From: Acidobacteriaceae bacterium
GTDB lineage: Bacteria > Acidobacteriota > Terriglobia > Terriglobales > Acidobacteriaceae
Assembly (NCBI GenBank): GCA_030040115.1
Contig: JASHUH010000203.1
Coordinates: forward strand, 1-14,289
DNA: 14,289 bases
Reading direction: 5' to 3'
Under the pieces are notes generated by a model. That model searched no databases. It had not been told where the DNA came from and worked only from the letters and a program-made list of their open reading frames with translations. A program made the position numbers and the translations under genes. The stretch's first letter is position 1. Each line of letters opens with the position of its first letter. Below, piece by piece: positions 1-8,000 of this stretch.

Positions 1-135
1 CTGGCCAACAGCTGCCCCAGGGATGTGGATGAACTGCTGGAAGACATCCTCGGCTCCATTGACGGCATTCGCTCCTCGCCCGACAAACTGCGCGGCTGCA
101 TCCTGCAATCCGAGCTTCCTCCTTTTTTGCGCTAA
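1..135 (+). CDS. C-terminal end of an unidentified protein (partial)
   Basis: The frame is open from the first base and closes with TAA at 133-135, so only the last 44 residues are visible. The fragment is soluble-looking and mixed-charge, with an acidic helix-like stretch (DVDELLEDILGSI) and the ending PPFLR. I do not recognise a family. It is followed 15 bases later, in the same frame, by the ATG of a small membrane protein on the same strand, so the two could be co-transcribed. There is no sign that they were once one gene: the fragment is not hydrophobic and does not resemble the missing N-terminal helix of the next protein. Confidence 0.6.
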   Translation: MANSCPRDVDELLEDILGSIDGIRSSPDKLRGCILQSELPPFLR

Positions 136-150
136 TCCATTGCATTATTT

Positions 151-603
151 ATGCAGCAGTCAATAAGTGAAGCTATCTTCGCCAGTTCCGCTAACCCGCG
201 AGCCGCTGCGCCCGTCACCGGCCTGTCGGCCGGCATGGGCGTCTGGGCGACCATTCTTACCATCATCGCCATGTATGTCGCCGGCCGCACTACAGCTCAT
301 TTTTCCAATGCTGTAGACCGCGCGGGCAGGATTTGGCATGGCATGGCGATGTTCGGCCTCTCGGTGATCGCGGTCGTATTGGCCCTGATCTTCGGGGGCG
401 CCGCCATGTCGGGGGGCGCGGGCATCGCGGGCAGCACCCATAGCCCTTACATGCTCACCGTGTTTGCCGATATCGGCTGGATCGGCTTTGTCTCGCTGTT
501 CCTGGGGTGGCTGGCCGCCATCGGCGGAGCGGTTCAGGGACCGTTTCGCAAATCCGGCGTGTACGCGGAACGGGAAACGCACGAAGTCCGTCCGGCAGCC
601 TGA
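151..603 (+). CDS. Small integral membrane protein, about three helices
   Basis: A 150-residue protein with hydrophobic segments at about residues 28-45 (beginning GMGVWATILTII), 65-88 and 103-128, so probably an inner-membrane protein. The pattern LSAGxGxW...YVAGR in the first helix resembles that of short bacterial membrane proteins annotated as YrzE-like or PhnA-like, whose function is unknown. The final 20 residues are charged and probably cytoplasmic. The ATG at 151 is the only ATG after the upstream stop in this frame; no clear ribosome binding site precedes it, which weakens the start call or suggests translational coupling to the upstream gene. It converges on the anti-sigma factor gene. 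The family link is tentative and no function is claimed. Confidence 0.6.
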   Translation: MQQSISEAIFASSANPRAAAPVTGLSAGMGVWATILTIIAMYVAGRTTAHFSNAVDRAGRIWHGMAMFGLSVIAVVLALIFGGAAMSGGAGIAGSTHSPYMLTVFADIGWIGFVSLFLGWLAAIGGAVQGPFRKSGVYAERETHEVRPAA

Positions 604-640
604 TCGCCGGAATTTGACCGCCGTAACCTGATCGCCGGAA
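599..640 (+). repeat. 14-base direct repeat at the end of the membrane-protein gene
   Basis: The word CCTGATCGCCGGAA occurs at 599-612 and again exactly at 627-640, with 14 bases between copies. The first copy contains the TGA stop codon of the membrane protein gene. It may be a trace of slippage or a small local duplication. No function can be read from it. The rest of the convergent gap (641-807) shows no gene and no convincing rho-independent terminator: the only stem found pairs CAGCTC with GAGCTG across about 40 bases and lacks a T-tract. Confidence 0.5.
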
Positions 641-807
641 CGCGGGACGACCATCGCAAGGTGCGACTCAAGCGAGGACGAAGAAAAGATCCCGCGCAGC
701 TCTCCGGCTCTCGATCGCGCAGGTCGGAAGAACCAGAAGGGGAGCTGCGTGCCCGCTCGAGTCACAGTTCGATGCGAAATGGCGCCTGCGCCGCATCTAT
801 CGAGCCT

Positions 808-1716
808 TCAATTCCGCGCAGCCGCTTCTATCTCTCTTGGCGTCAAGTTTCTGATCAAACCGATCAAGCTCGCCGTCTGCGGCAGAAAAGGCGCTCTCAT
901 GGCCCGCGCGTGCGAGGGAGCTGCCTCAACGTACTTCTCGTAGGCGGTAATCCAGTTTGTGGCGATGGCTTCCTGGGCTGCCGACAAATCGAGCTGGTGC
1001 GAGCAAACCATCTCGTGAAGACGCTCTTCCAGGGCGTCTTTCATATGCGCATTCCACTTTGCAGGTTGGTAGGGCTCAGGCCACAGATTCCGGATGTCGT
1101 CGTCGCCTCCTAACCCCGGCGTAATCAGGTAATCTACCTCATATTGATCTGAATGCGCGCTGGATATTCCGTATTCCGCAAAAACTCTCTCCCTCTCTGT
1201 TCGCGAAACAGGCATGACGACCTCCTCATGGCTCAACGAGCAAACCTGTTCGAGTGAGGCGTGCCGCGCGACACCCGGGGTGAGAGCGGGGTTGGGCAGA
1301 ACGCCTCGATCCGACGCCGCCTGAGGAAAGATTGCGCCCGTGGCTGTGAAGTGCTGAAAGGCCACAACACAGGCAAAGACCATCGCCGCCGCGAGCGCGG
1401 CAACGCCAAAGCCGCGAACAATGAAAACGCCGGAGACGCGATGACGCGGAACGCCGCACGACTCGCCCCTCGATAACTCCGCCAATCGGATTTGCAGCGT
1501 CGCCCGCGGTCCGGCAATTGGGGTTAGTTCAGCCTCGAGGTCGCTCTTTTCTGCCCGCGCCACATCCAACAGAAGTCCCTCCATCTGCGCCCACCTCGCC
1601 CTGCAGTCCCTGCATGCTTCCAGATGCATCCGCACCCGGTGGGCGCGCTTCCCCGGTTCGGCATCCGCGGCCAGCAGCAGATCTTCGTCAGAAACGTGTT
1701 GTTGGTGATCCCGCAT
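808..1716 (-). CDS. Transmembrane anti-sigma factor, zinc finger plus periplasmic HNH-like domain
   Basis: 302 residues. The N-terminus carries the zinc-binding anti-sigma motif H31-x3-C35-x2-C38 (HLEACRDC), which in this family binds the cognate ECF sigma factor in the cytoplasm. One membrane helix follows at about 98-122. The periplasmic part (about 143-262) has the shape of an HNH-type nuclease: a VDYLITP segment, then GLGGDDDIRNLWPEPY with N210, then WNAHMKD with H224. In the nucleases the first motif reads DH; here it is D195-Y196, so catalysis is doubtful and a sensing or binding role is more likely (inference). The gene starts 3 bases after the stop of the sigma factor gene, the usual sigma/anti-sigma arrangement. 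The ATG at 1716 is preceded by a weak GGGGG ribosome binding site. The family and the zinc-finger role are well supported; the HNH call is moderate. Confidence 0.85.
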   Translation of the reverse strand: MRDHQQHVSDEDLLLAADAEPGKRAHRVRMHLEACRDCRARWAQMEGLLLDVARAEKSDLEAELTPIAGPRATLQIRLAELSRGESCGVPRHRVSGVFIVRGFGVAALAAAMVFACVVAFQHFTATGAIFPQAASDRGVLPNPALTPGVARHASLEQVCSLSHEEVVMPVSRTERERVFAEYGISSAHSDQYEVDYLITPGLGGDDDIRNLWPEPYQPAKWNAHMKDALEERLHEMVCSHQLDLSAAQEAIATNWITAYEKYVEAAPSHARAMRAPFLPQTASLIGLIRNLTPREIEAAARN

Positions 1717-1719
1717 CTG

Positions 1720-2322
1720 CTACCCCCGATCCGCGCGGGTCAGTTTGCCGAGCGACCGCGCCAGCGACATCGAAACACTTCCCAATGAGATTCCCAGGGC
1801 TCGTGCGATTTCCCGGCTCCGCAAGCCCTCCGCCCGCATCCGCAAACAGGCCTGGTCCACATCGGGCAACGCCCGCACCACCGCGAGCAGCCGCTGGCGC
1901 CGCTGCGCTGCGGAGCAGGCATCCTCCGGATTCGGCCCCGGATCGGGCCGTTGCGCCGCGATGCCTGCCTCCTCTTCCGTCGCTGACGGCAGCCGCTTGT
2001 TGGCGTGGCGCCGCTTCAGCGTCAGATTATGCGCCACACGGAAAATCCAGCCGCGTAAATTCTGCCGCGACCGTCCCAGGTGCAAATGCCGGAAAAGGGC
2101 TAGAAATACCTCCTGAACAACCTCCTCCGCGTCCGCTACCGGCACGCCGAACGAAATCGCGTAACGCAGAAGGGGATCATGATATTGCTCAAAAAAAGCC
2201 ATCACCTCCCGCTCAATCTCTACCGCGGTCCCCTTCACCTCCGGGGAGGAAGCCAGAAGGGGCAGGCCGCATGTCAACTCAGCAGCGCTCGGTGACCCTG
2301 TTCCTTTCATCTGTATATTCAT
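1720..2322 (-). CDS. ECF-type RNA polymerase sigma factor
   Basis: 200 residues, a normal ECF length. Region 2 spans about 40-108 (FFEQYHDPLLRYA, DAEEVVQEVFLALF, GWIFRVAHNL), for core polymerase and -10 binding. Region 4 spans about 141-196, with a helix-turn-helix at about 168-190 (SREIARALGISLGSVSMSLAR) for the -35 element. The linker 110-140 is Pro/Glu rich. The first 35 residues precede region 2 and are not diagnostic. The start is ATG 2322 or ATG 2310; AAGGA lies 2 bases before the first (too close) and 13 before the second, so either is possible. It forms a tight operon with the zinc-finger anti-sigma factor and is divergent from the TonB-dependent receptor, which is the obvious candidate target (inference). 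Autoregulation is common in such pairs but is not proven by the sequence. Confidence 0.93.
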   Translation of the reverse strand: MNIQMKGTGSPSAAELTCGLPLLASSPEVKGTAVEIEREVMAFFEQYHDPLLRYAISFGVPVADAEEVVQEVFLALFRHLHLGRSRQNLRGWIFRVAHNLTLKRRHANKRLPSATEEEAGIAAQRPDPGPNPEDACSAAQRRQRLLAVVRALPDVDQACLRMRAEGLRSREIARALGISLGSVSMSLARSLGKLTRADRG

Positions 2323-2493
2323 TTCCTTCTGAATTTGTTCAGGCTTTTTCCAGATCCGGCCGCACTCTCAAGAAACGCTGAACAGAATCGGGCCAATCGG
2401 AATATCCAAGATGGAGGCGCCAGTCCTGGATCTCCATGCATTCAGAATAATGTCCCCCAAGCGCAAGACACCAGGAATCGTGAGGTCAAGTTC
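2323..2493. promoter_or_regulatory. Divergent control region between sigma factor and TonB-dependent receptor
   Basis: This 171-base region must hold both divergent promoters. An interrupted palindrome, CTGAA-N4-TTCAG, lies at 2329-2342, just upstream of the sigma factor ATG. Read on the minus strand it is CTGAACAAATTCAG; a related word, CTGAACAGAATCGG, occurs on the plus strand at 2378-2391 and matches at 11 of 14 positions. These could be operator half-sites or an mRNA hairpin near the sigma factor start. I see no convincing sigma-70 -35/-10 pair and no GGAAC...CGTC ECF promoter. The frame upstream of the receptor is open from a TTG at 2335, but this stretch does not look like protein and is treated as leader. 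Confidence 0.4.
2482..2486 (+). promoter_or_regulatory. Ribosome binding site deciding the receptor start
   Basis: GAGGT ends 7 bases before the GTG at 2494. This start places a signal peptide directly at the N-terminus. The upstream TTG start would add 53 mostly polar residues ahead of the signal peptide, which is incompatible with export. Confidence 0.7.
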
Positions 2494-4962
2494 GTGAAAC
2501 GATATACCACCTTGCTATTTTTAATGGCTTTTCCCGTTTTTTCTCAAAGCAATAGCGGAGAATTGCGGCTCCATGTTATCGATCCCTCCGGTCAGGCCGT
2601 CCAGACCCGAGTCCAGGTCGTGAGCGAGGCCAATCAGTATAGCTATACATTCACTACCGACGATCAGGGCGAACTGGATGCCAGGCGGCTGCCGTATGGA
2701 ATCTATCAGATCCAGATTCAGGCGCCGTCTTTTGCTCTGGCCTCCGAATCGATAGCAATACGCTCCGCTCTCCCCGTGGAACGTACGATCCAGTTGAAAG
2801 TGGCTCCAGTTTCCCAGTCGGTGACAGTCCACGCGTCCGGTACGTTGATCGACCCCTATAGCCCCGGTTCGGTCAATGAGATGGGCTTGCAGACAATTCA
2901 GAACCGGCTAACCGCGCTGCCCGGCCGCTCCATGCAGGACCTGGTCAACTCCGAACCGGGCTGGCTCTACGAAGGCAATGCGGTTCTTCACCCGCGCGGT
3001 TCGGAATATCAGACGCAATTTGTGGTGGACGGCATACCGCTCACCGACAATCGTTCGCCAGGTATGGGTCCTGAGATCGAAGCCGACGACGTCCAGTCCC
3101 TGGCGATTTACACCGCAGGCATTCCCGCGGAATTTGGCAGGAAGATGGGCGGAGTGGTGGTGGTGAATACTCTCCAGAACGAACAACCGGGATTTCACGG
3201 CCATCTCACCCTTTTCGGCGGTAGCTTTGATACGGGCGGGATCGACAGCCAGGACCAATACACGTGGAAGAAGAATACGCTTGGCTTCAGCGCCTCCGGC
3301 AACATGACGGACCACTATCTCAACACGGTGGTTCCTGAGCCTTACACCAACCAAGGCACCACCGGCAGTTTTTCGCTGAGCTATGAGCGGGAGTTCACGC
3401 CGAAAGACCACCTCACTCTGATTGCCCGCCATGAACTCGCGCGCTATCAGATTCCCAACGAATTCGTGCAGCAAAATGGAGCCTGGGTGCCAAATGCAGT
3501 CAATACCGTCGGCTGCCCTCCCGTTCCTGCGGCCGATGAGCCGAGCGATTGCGTCTACGTTCCTGGAGGGCAAGTACAGAATTCCGACAACTTCGAAACC
3601 ATGGGGACCGTCGCCTACCAGCACATTTTTTCCTCCAACGCGGTAGGCGAGCTGCGCGGAATGTCCCGCGATAACTCCAACGATTTTTATTCCAACCCGG
3701 AGTCGTGGCCCATCAACGTAACCCAGCACAACGATTTCAAGGAAATATATTTCAACGGCAGCGTCGCCATCCATCACGGAAGGAACGAATGGAAGACCGG
3801 TGTCGAATCCGACAACCTATTTCTGCACGAAAACTTCAGCGACTATCTTCCCGACTGCTCCGGTCCACTGGGCGCCTCAGGTCCTCAGTGCGGCATCCAA
3901 CTAGGCTTGTTCGACCCCGGTAGCGCGGTCACGTTTGCCTTTGCCGAGAGCCGTCCGGACCTTGAGCAGTCGGCTTATGTTCAGGATTTGATCCGCCTCG
4001 GCAAGTGGACAGTCAACGCTGGCCTGCGCTGGGACCACTACCAGTTGTTGGTAAATCAGAATGCCCTGAGTCCGCGCCTTGCCCTCTCCCGCTATTTTCC
4101 CTCGGCCGGCCTGAATCTGCACGTCTCCTTTGATCGGGTCTTCCAGACACCGGCATTCGAGAACATTCTTCTATCCAGTTCTCCCACAGTGCTCGATTTT
4201 GATCCCATTTCTCTGCGGCAGAACGTTTTGCCCTCTCACGGAGACTATTATGAAGCGGGATTGACCAAGGCGTTCTACGGGAAACTGCGCCTGGACGCCA
4301 ATATGTTCCGCCGTGACGTGAACAATTACGCCGACGACGATGCCATTCTGAACAGCGTCATCGGCTTCCCCATCGCCTTCCGCAAGGCCATTCTCTACGG
4401 CGCGGAAGGCAAGCTCGAACTCCCGCAGTGGAAGCGCTTCTCCGGCTTCGGCAGTTACTCCTACATCGTAGGCAACTGCTGGCTCCCCGTAGTCGGCGGT
4501 CTTCTCCTGGGATCGGCGAGCGGTGTGGCCATTGGGCCGAACGGCAATCTCATCAATACGCAGCTAACCGGACACATACCCGATTCGCAGGACCAGCGGC
4601 AAACCATTCGCGATCGCCTCCGCTATCAGGTCGCCCCGCGCTTATGGGTCGCCGCGGGAAGCGATTACAACAGCGGACTGCCGTTTGAACCGGACGAAAC
4701 CCCACAAATGTATGCCACGGAATACGGGCAGGTGGTGATTAATCACCTTAATTTCAATCGCGACCGCATCAGTCCGTACTTTACGCAAAATGCATCTGTG
4801 GGCGTCGACCTCGTCGAGCGGGAAAAAGCCTCGCTACGCTTGCAGGGTGACGCCCAGAACGTGAGCAACGCACTCGAAGTCATCGACTTCGGAGGGCTGT
4901 TTTCCGGCAACGCCATCGGCCCGGCGCGCCAGTTTACCTTTCGCCTTCTAACGACGTTCTAG
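2494..4962 (+). CDS. TonB-dependent outer-membrane receptor with carboxypeptidase-regulatory-like domain
   Basis: 822 residues from GTG 2494. A short signal peptide (1-18, MKRYTTLLFLMAFPVFSQ) is followed by a carboxypeptidase-regulatory-like beta-sandwich (about 22-102, with DPSGQAVQTRV and RLPYGIYQIQI). A possible TonB box follows (QSVTVHA, about 108-114), then the plug (about 120-230, with LHPRGSEYQTQFVVDGIPL and IPAEFGRKMGGVVVVNT). The barrel runs to the C-terminal FRLLTTF, ending in the Phe expected of outer-membrane barrels. The protein is shorter than the roughly 1000-1200 residues typical of acidobacterial Oar-like receptors. Such proteins import large or scarce ligands using TonB energy; the ligand here is unknown. 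There is no STN domain, so classical FecA-type signalling to the divergent sigma factor is not evident. The gene converges on the pullulanase gene 81 bases away; no clear terminator is visible in that gap. Confidence 0.92.
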   Translation: MKRYTTLLFLMAFPVFSQSNSGELRLHVIDPSGQAVQTRVQVVSEANQYSYTFTTDDQGELDARRLPYGIYQIQIQAPSFALASESIAIRSALPVERTIQLKVAPVSQSVTVHASGTLIDPYSPGSVNEMGLQTIQNRLTALPGRSMQDLVNSEPGWLYEGNAVLHPRGSEYQTQFVVDGIPLTDNRSPGMGPEIEADDVQSLAIYTAGIPAEFGRKMGGVVVVNTLQNEQPGFHGHLTLFGGSFDTGGIDSQDQYTWKKNTLGFSASGNMTDHYLNTVVPEPYTNQGTTGSFSLSYEREFTPKDHLTLIARHELARYQIPNEFVQQNGAWVPNAVNTVGCPPVPAADEPSDCVYVPGGQVQNSDNFETMGTVAYQHIFSSNAVGELRGMSRDNSNDFYSNPESWPINVTQHNDFKEIYFNGSVAIHHGRNEWKTGVESDNLFLHENFSDYLPDCSGPLGASGPQCGIQLGLFDPGSAVTFAFAESRPDLEQSAYVQDLIRLGKWTVNAGLRWDHYQLLVNQNALSPRLALSRYFPSAGLNLHVSFDRVFQTPAFENILLSSSPTVLDFDPISLRQNVLPSHGDYYEAGLTKAFYGKLRLDANMFRRDVNNYADDDAILNSVIGFPIAFRKAILYGAEGKLELPQWKRFSGFGSYSYIVGNCWLPVVGGLLLGSASGVAIGPNGNLINTQLTGHIPDSQDQRQTIRDRLRYQVAPRLWVAAGSDYNSGLPFEPDETPQMYATEYGQVVINHLNFNRDRISPYFTQNASVGVDLVEREKASLRLQGDAQNVSNALEVIDFGGLFSGNAIGPARQFTFRLLTTF

Positions 4963-5043
4963 AAGCCGCGCTCCTTATCGGTCCAGCCATACAAGTTGGA
5001 TTGAACACTGCACCCTAGCCTTTGAGACCGCCCCGCTTGCGCC

Positions 5044-8000
5044 TTACTGCTCGCTCACAAAAACAGCGGTCGTAAGGGCCGGAACGGTGGCCTCGCCCTG
5101 TTGCGAGTTGAAAGTCGAGGTGCGGACGGTGGCGTCGGCCGAGTTCTGCTGCAAGGGATGCAGGTTGAGCTCCATCCCCTTGAGCGTTGCATCGGAGAAG
5201 CTCACCTGTTGATTCCTCGCGTTGAACAGGACCAGCACGTGCGTATAGGGACCGTAGTTGCCGCCGTTGGCGTCGAGTTTCACCACGATCAGACCCGGAA
5301 TCTGGCTCGGCCCGACATTGAGAAAGGTGAGGTTCTGTTGGATTTCCGCCAGCGTCGCCATCCGGAACAGGCCCGAGCTGTAGCGGATACGCAGAAACTC
5401 CTGAAACGCCGCCCCGCTATAGGCGATGTTCTGCGGCTGCGGCGTATAGGCGGAGTTCGACAGTAGCGGGGTCATCAGCGGCCATTGTCCCTGGTTCTGG
5501 CTGGCCATGGGCAGGCCGATGCCCCAGTTGGCGGTCTGGCCGCTCCAGTCAATCTTGTTGAACCAATCGCCGGAGTCATAGCTGTTCTGGTCCATATCCT
5601 TCGAGCGCAGCAGGTCATCGCCCGCTTGGAAAAACGGAATGCCCTGGCCCAGCAGGATAAGGCTCATGGCCATCACCTGCCGGCGCGCGCGCGTGGCCGC
5701 AGAATCGGAAAAGCTTGATTTAAGCTGGACCGCGTCGAACAGGTCCTGATTGTCATGCACTGAGCAGTAGTTGACGGCCTCGATAGGCGACGCGGTGTAA
5801 CCGGTGGGCTGGCCGTTATAGTTGATCGCGGCGCCGGTGACCGTCTGTCCTTCTGCGTTGGTGAAGCTATAGTCGCGCAGATTGCCGGTGAGACCCACGC
5901 GGATCCAGTCAGCGTATTCAAGCAACGCGCTCTGCTGGGCGCCTTGCGGCGAGCCCCCGTTGGTGAAGTCGCTGGAATCCGTGAATAGTCCGGTGGCGAA
6001 GCCCTGCGCACGCTCGTCTCCGAATGGACCGCCGCCGCGAATCCCGTCGCGGATGCGGTCATTAAAGGTGCCTATCCCGAAACCGTACATGTTCTCCTGG
6101 TCGGCATTGGGGCCGATCTGCCCGTTCACGGTATCGCCAAAGTTGAATCCTTCCCCGTAAAGGTAGATCTTCGACCCATCCACGCCGTCCTTTTGCGGCG
6201 TGAGCGCGTTCAAAGCATTCTTGATGTCCGTCATGTTATAGGTGAACAGGAAGCTCATCACATCGAAGCGGAAGCCATCGATCTTGTACTCCTTGGCATT
6301 GAGCAGGAGCGCATCGATCATGAGCTTCTCCATCATGAGGTGTTCCGGCGCGGTGTCAGGGCAGCAGGAGCCGTTCTCCAGTTTGCCGTCAGCGTCGAGC
6401 CGGTGATAATAACCGGGGACAACCTCGTCGAGATTGGAGTTGGGCCCTTCACCGCTGGCGCTCGTGTGATTGAAAACAACGTCCTGGATCACGCGCAGCC
6501 CGGCTTGATGGAGACCATGGACCATAGCGCGGTACTCGCTGACCCGGTTATCCGGGTCGACGGCATAGCTGCCTTCGGGCGCCATGTAGTGAACCGGATC
6601 GTAACCCCAGTTATACGGCGGGCTGGCGAGTGTAGCTTGAATCGCTGCCTGCTGCTGGGAGCCGTCAGGCGGGTACTGCGACAGGCCACCCGGCAACAGC
6701 CACGTGCTCTTGTCCTCATTCACGCTGGAAAAGTGGAACGAGGGCAAGATGTGCACCGCGCGCAGGCCGCTCTGCGCCAGCGCGCCAAGGTGGCGCACGC
6801 CATTCGATTCCGGTATGGTGAAGGCGCCGTACATGCCGCGCAGGTTTTCGGGCACGGTGGAGTCATGGATGCTGAAGTCACGTACATGCAGCTCATAGAT
6901 GCTCATGTCGTTGAAGCTGGCCAGCGCAGGCGCCTGGTCTTCATCCCACCCCGGCGGCTTGGTTTCGTTCGCATCAAGGTCGGTGATGCGGCTTTTGGTT
7001 CCGTTGATCGCGAGGTCCACCGAGTATGGGTCGCTGCTGAGGTTGGCGTCGACGGCGTCATCGGCCGGAACCCAGACATTCACCCGGTACACGTAGTACT
7101 TCCCTTTCCAGTCCGCCGCGCCGTCAGCCACCCAAACGCCGTTGTGTTCGTGCATGGGCACAGTGGCCGCGGGCGCGGTGTCGGTGGCCCGATTAAAAAG
7201 AAGCAGGCTCACGCTCTGCGCCGTCGGCGCCCAGAGTTTGATCTTCACGGCGGCGTTTTCGTCGTCCGGCCAGTCGCTCCAGTCGGCGGTGGAGTGGTGA
7301 AACACCACGCCAAGTTTGCCGGCGTAATAGTACAGATCGTCGAGTGCGCCCGCGATCTGAACCCCGGTGGCGTACTTGACGGCGCCCGACGACTCAGAAG
7401 CGGTGAAGGCAAGCTGGCCGGTAAGCGCGGTCTCGATCGCGGAGACGGGGAAGTTATTCGGCAACTGAAGCACGGTATAACCGGCGAGCTGCGGATATCG
7501 CATCGATTCGTCGGACGTGAGGCTGCCGCCCGGCGTCAGTGGGATGGACGCGCCCCCATTGATGCCGGTCGGCGTCGCATTCAATCCGCCCGTGATGCTG
7601 TAGGTCAGGGCGTAGCTTTCGCCCGCTTGCGCGAACTGCGGTTGAATGGCCACTCGCTGCCGGTCAAGCCAGTACGCTTGCTGGATGTTGAGGAGGACAT
7701 TAAAAATCTGGCTCGGCGTTGGCGCAGAAGCAAAAACCGTCTCACCGCCCGAGACTACCCAGCCCTGAAGCTCGTTGCTCACGTTCATGTACTGGTTCGG
7801 GCCGGGGTCCTTCACTCCCGTAGCAATGTTGTGGACGATGAATCCGATTTGCTGCGCGTTGGGGCTTAGCGCGATATCGTAGTACGCCCCGTAGGAATCA
7901 TAGTTAGTGGCCGCCGTGAGTCCGCCGTTGTAGTCCCCGGTATATTCGGCGGTGTTTTCAAAAGCGTAGACGGTCCAGTCGTTGTAATCGCCGTCGGGCC

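Noticed and set aside
1518..2381. A 287-codon open frame on the plus strand, opposite the sigma and anti-sigma genes
   Set aside because: The product is Pro/Ala/Arg/Ser-rich low complexity with no fold signature; it is the antisense shadow of two well-recognised genes in GC-rich DNA.
2908..3777. A 289-codon minus-strand frame opposite the TonB-dependent receptor
   Set aside because: It is antisense to plug and barrel coding sequence, with no ribosome binding site evidence and no recognisable domain.
4963..5043. A bidirectional terminator between the receptor and pullulanase genes
   Set aside because: I found no stem with a T-tract in these 81 bases; termination may be Rho-dependent, but nothing can be marked.
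6193..7869. A 558-codon open frame on the plus strand, opposite the pullulanase gene
   Set aside because: It is entirely antisense to confirmed GH13 and CBM sequence, is Arg/Val/His-rich without motifs, and is explained by GC-driven open frames.
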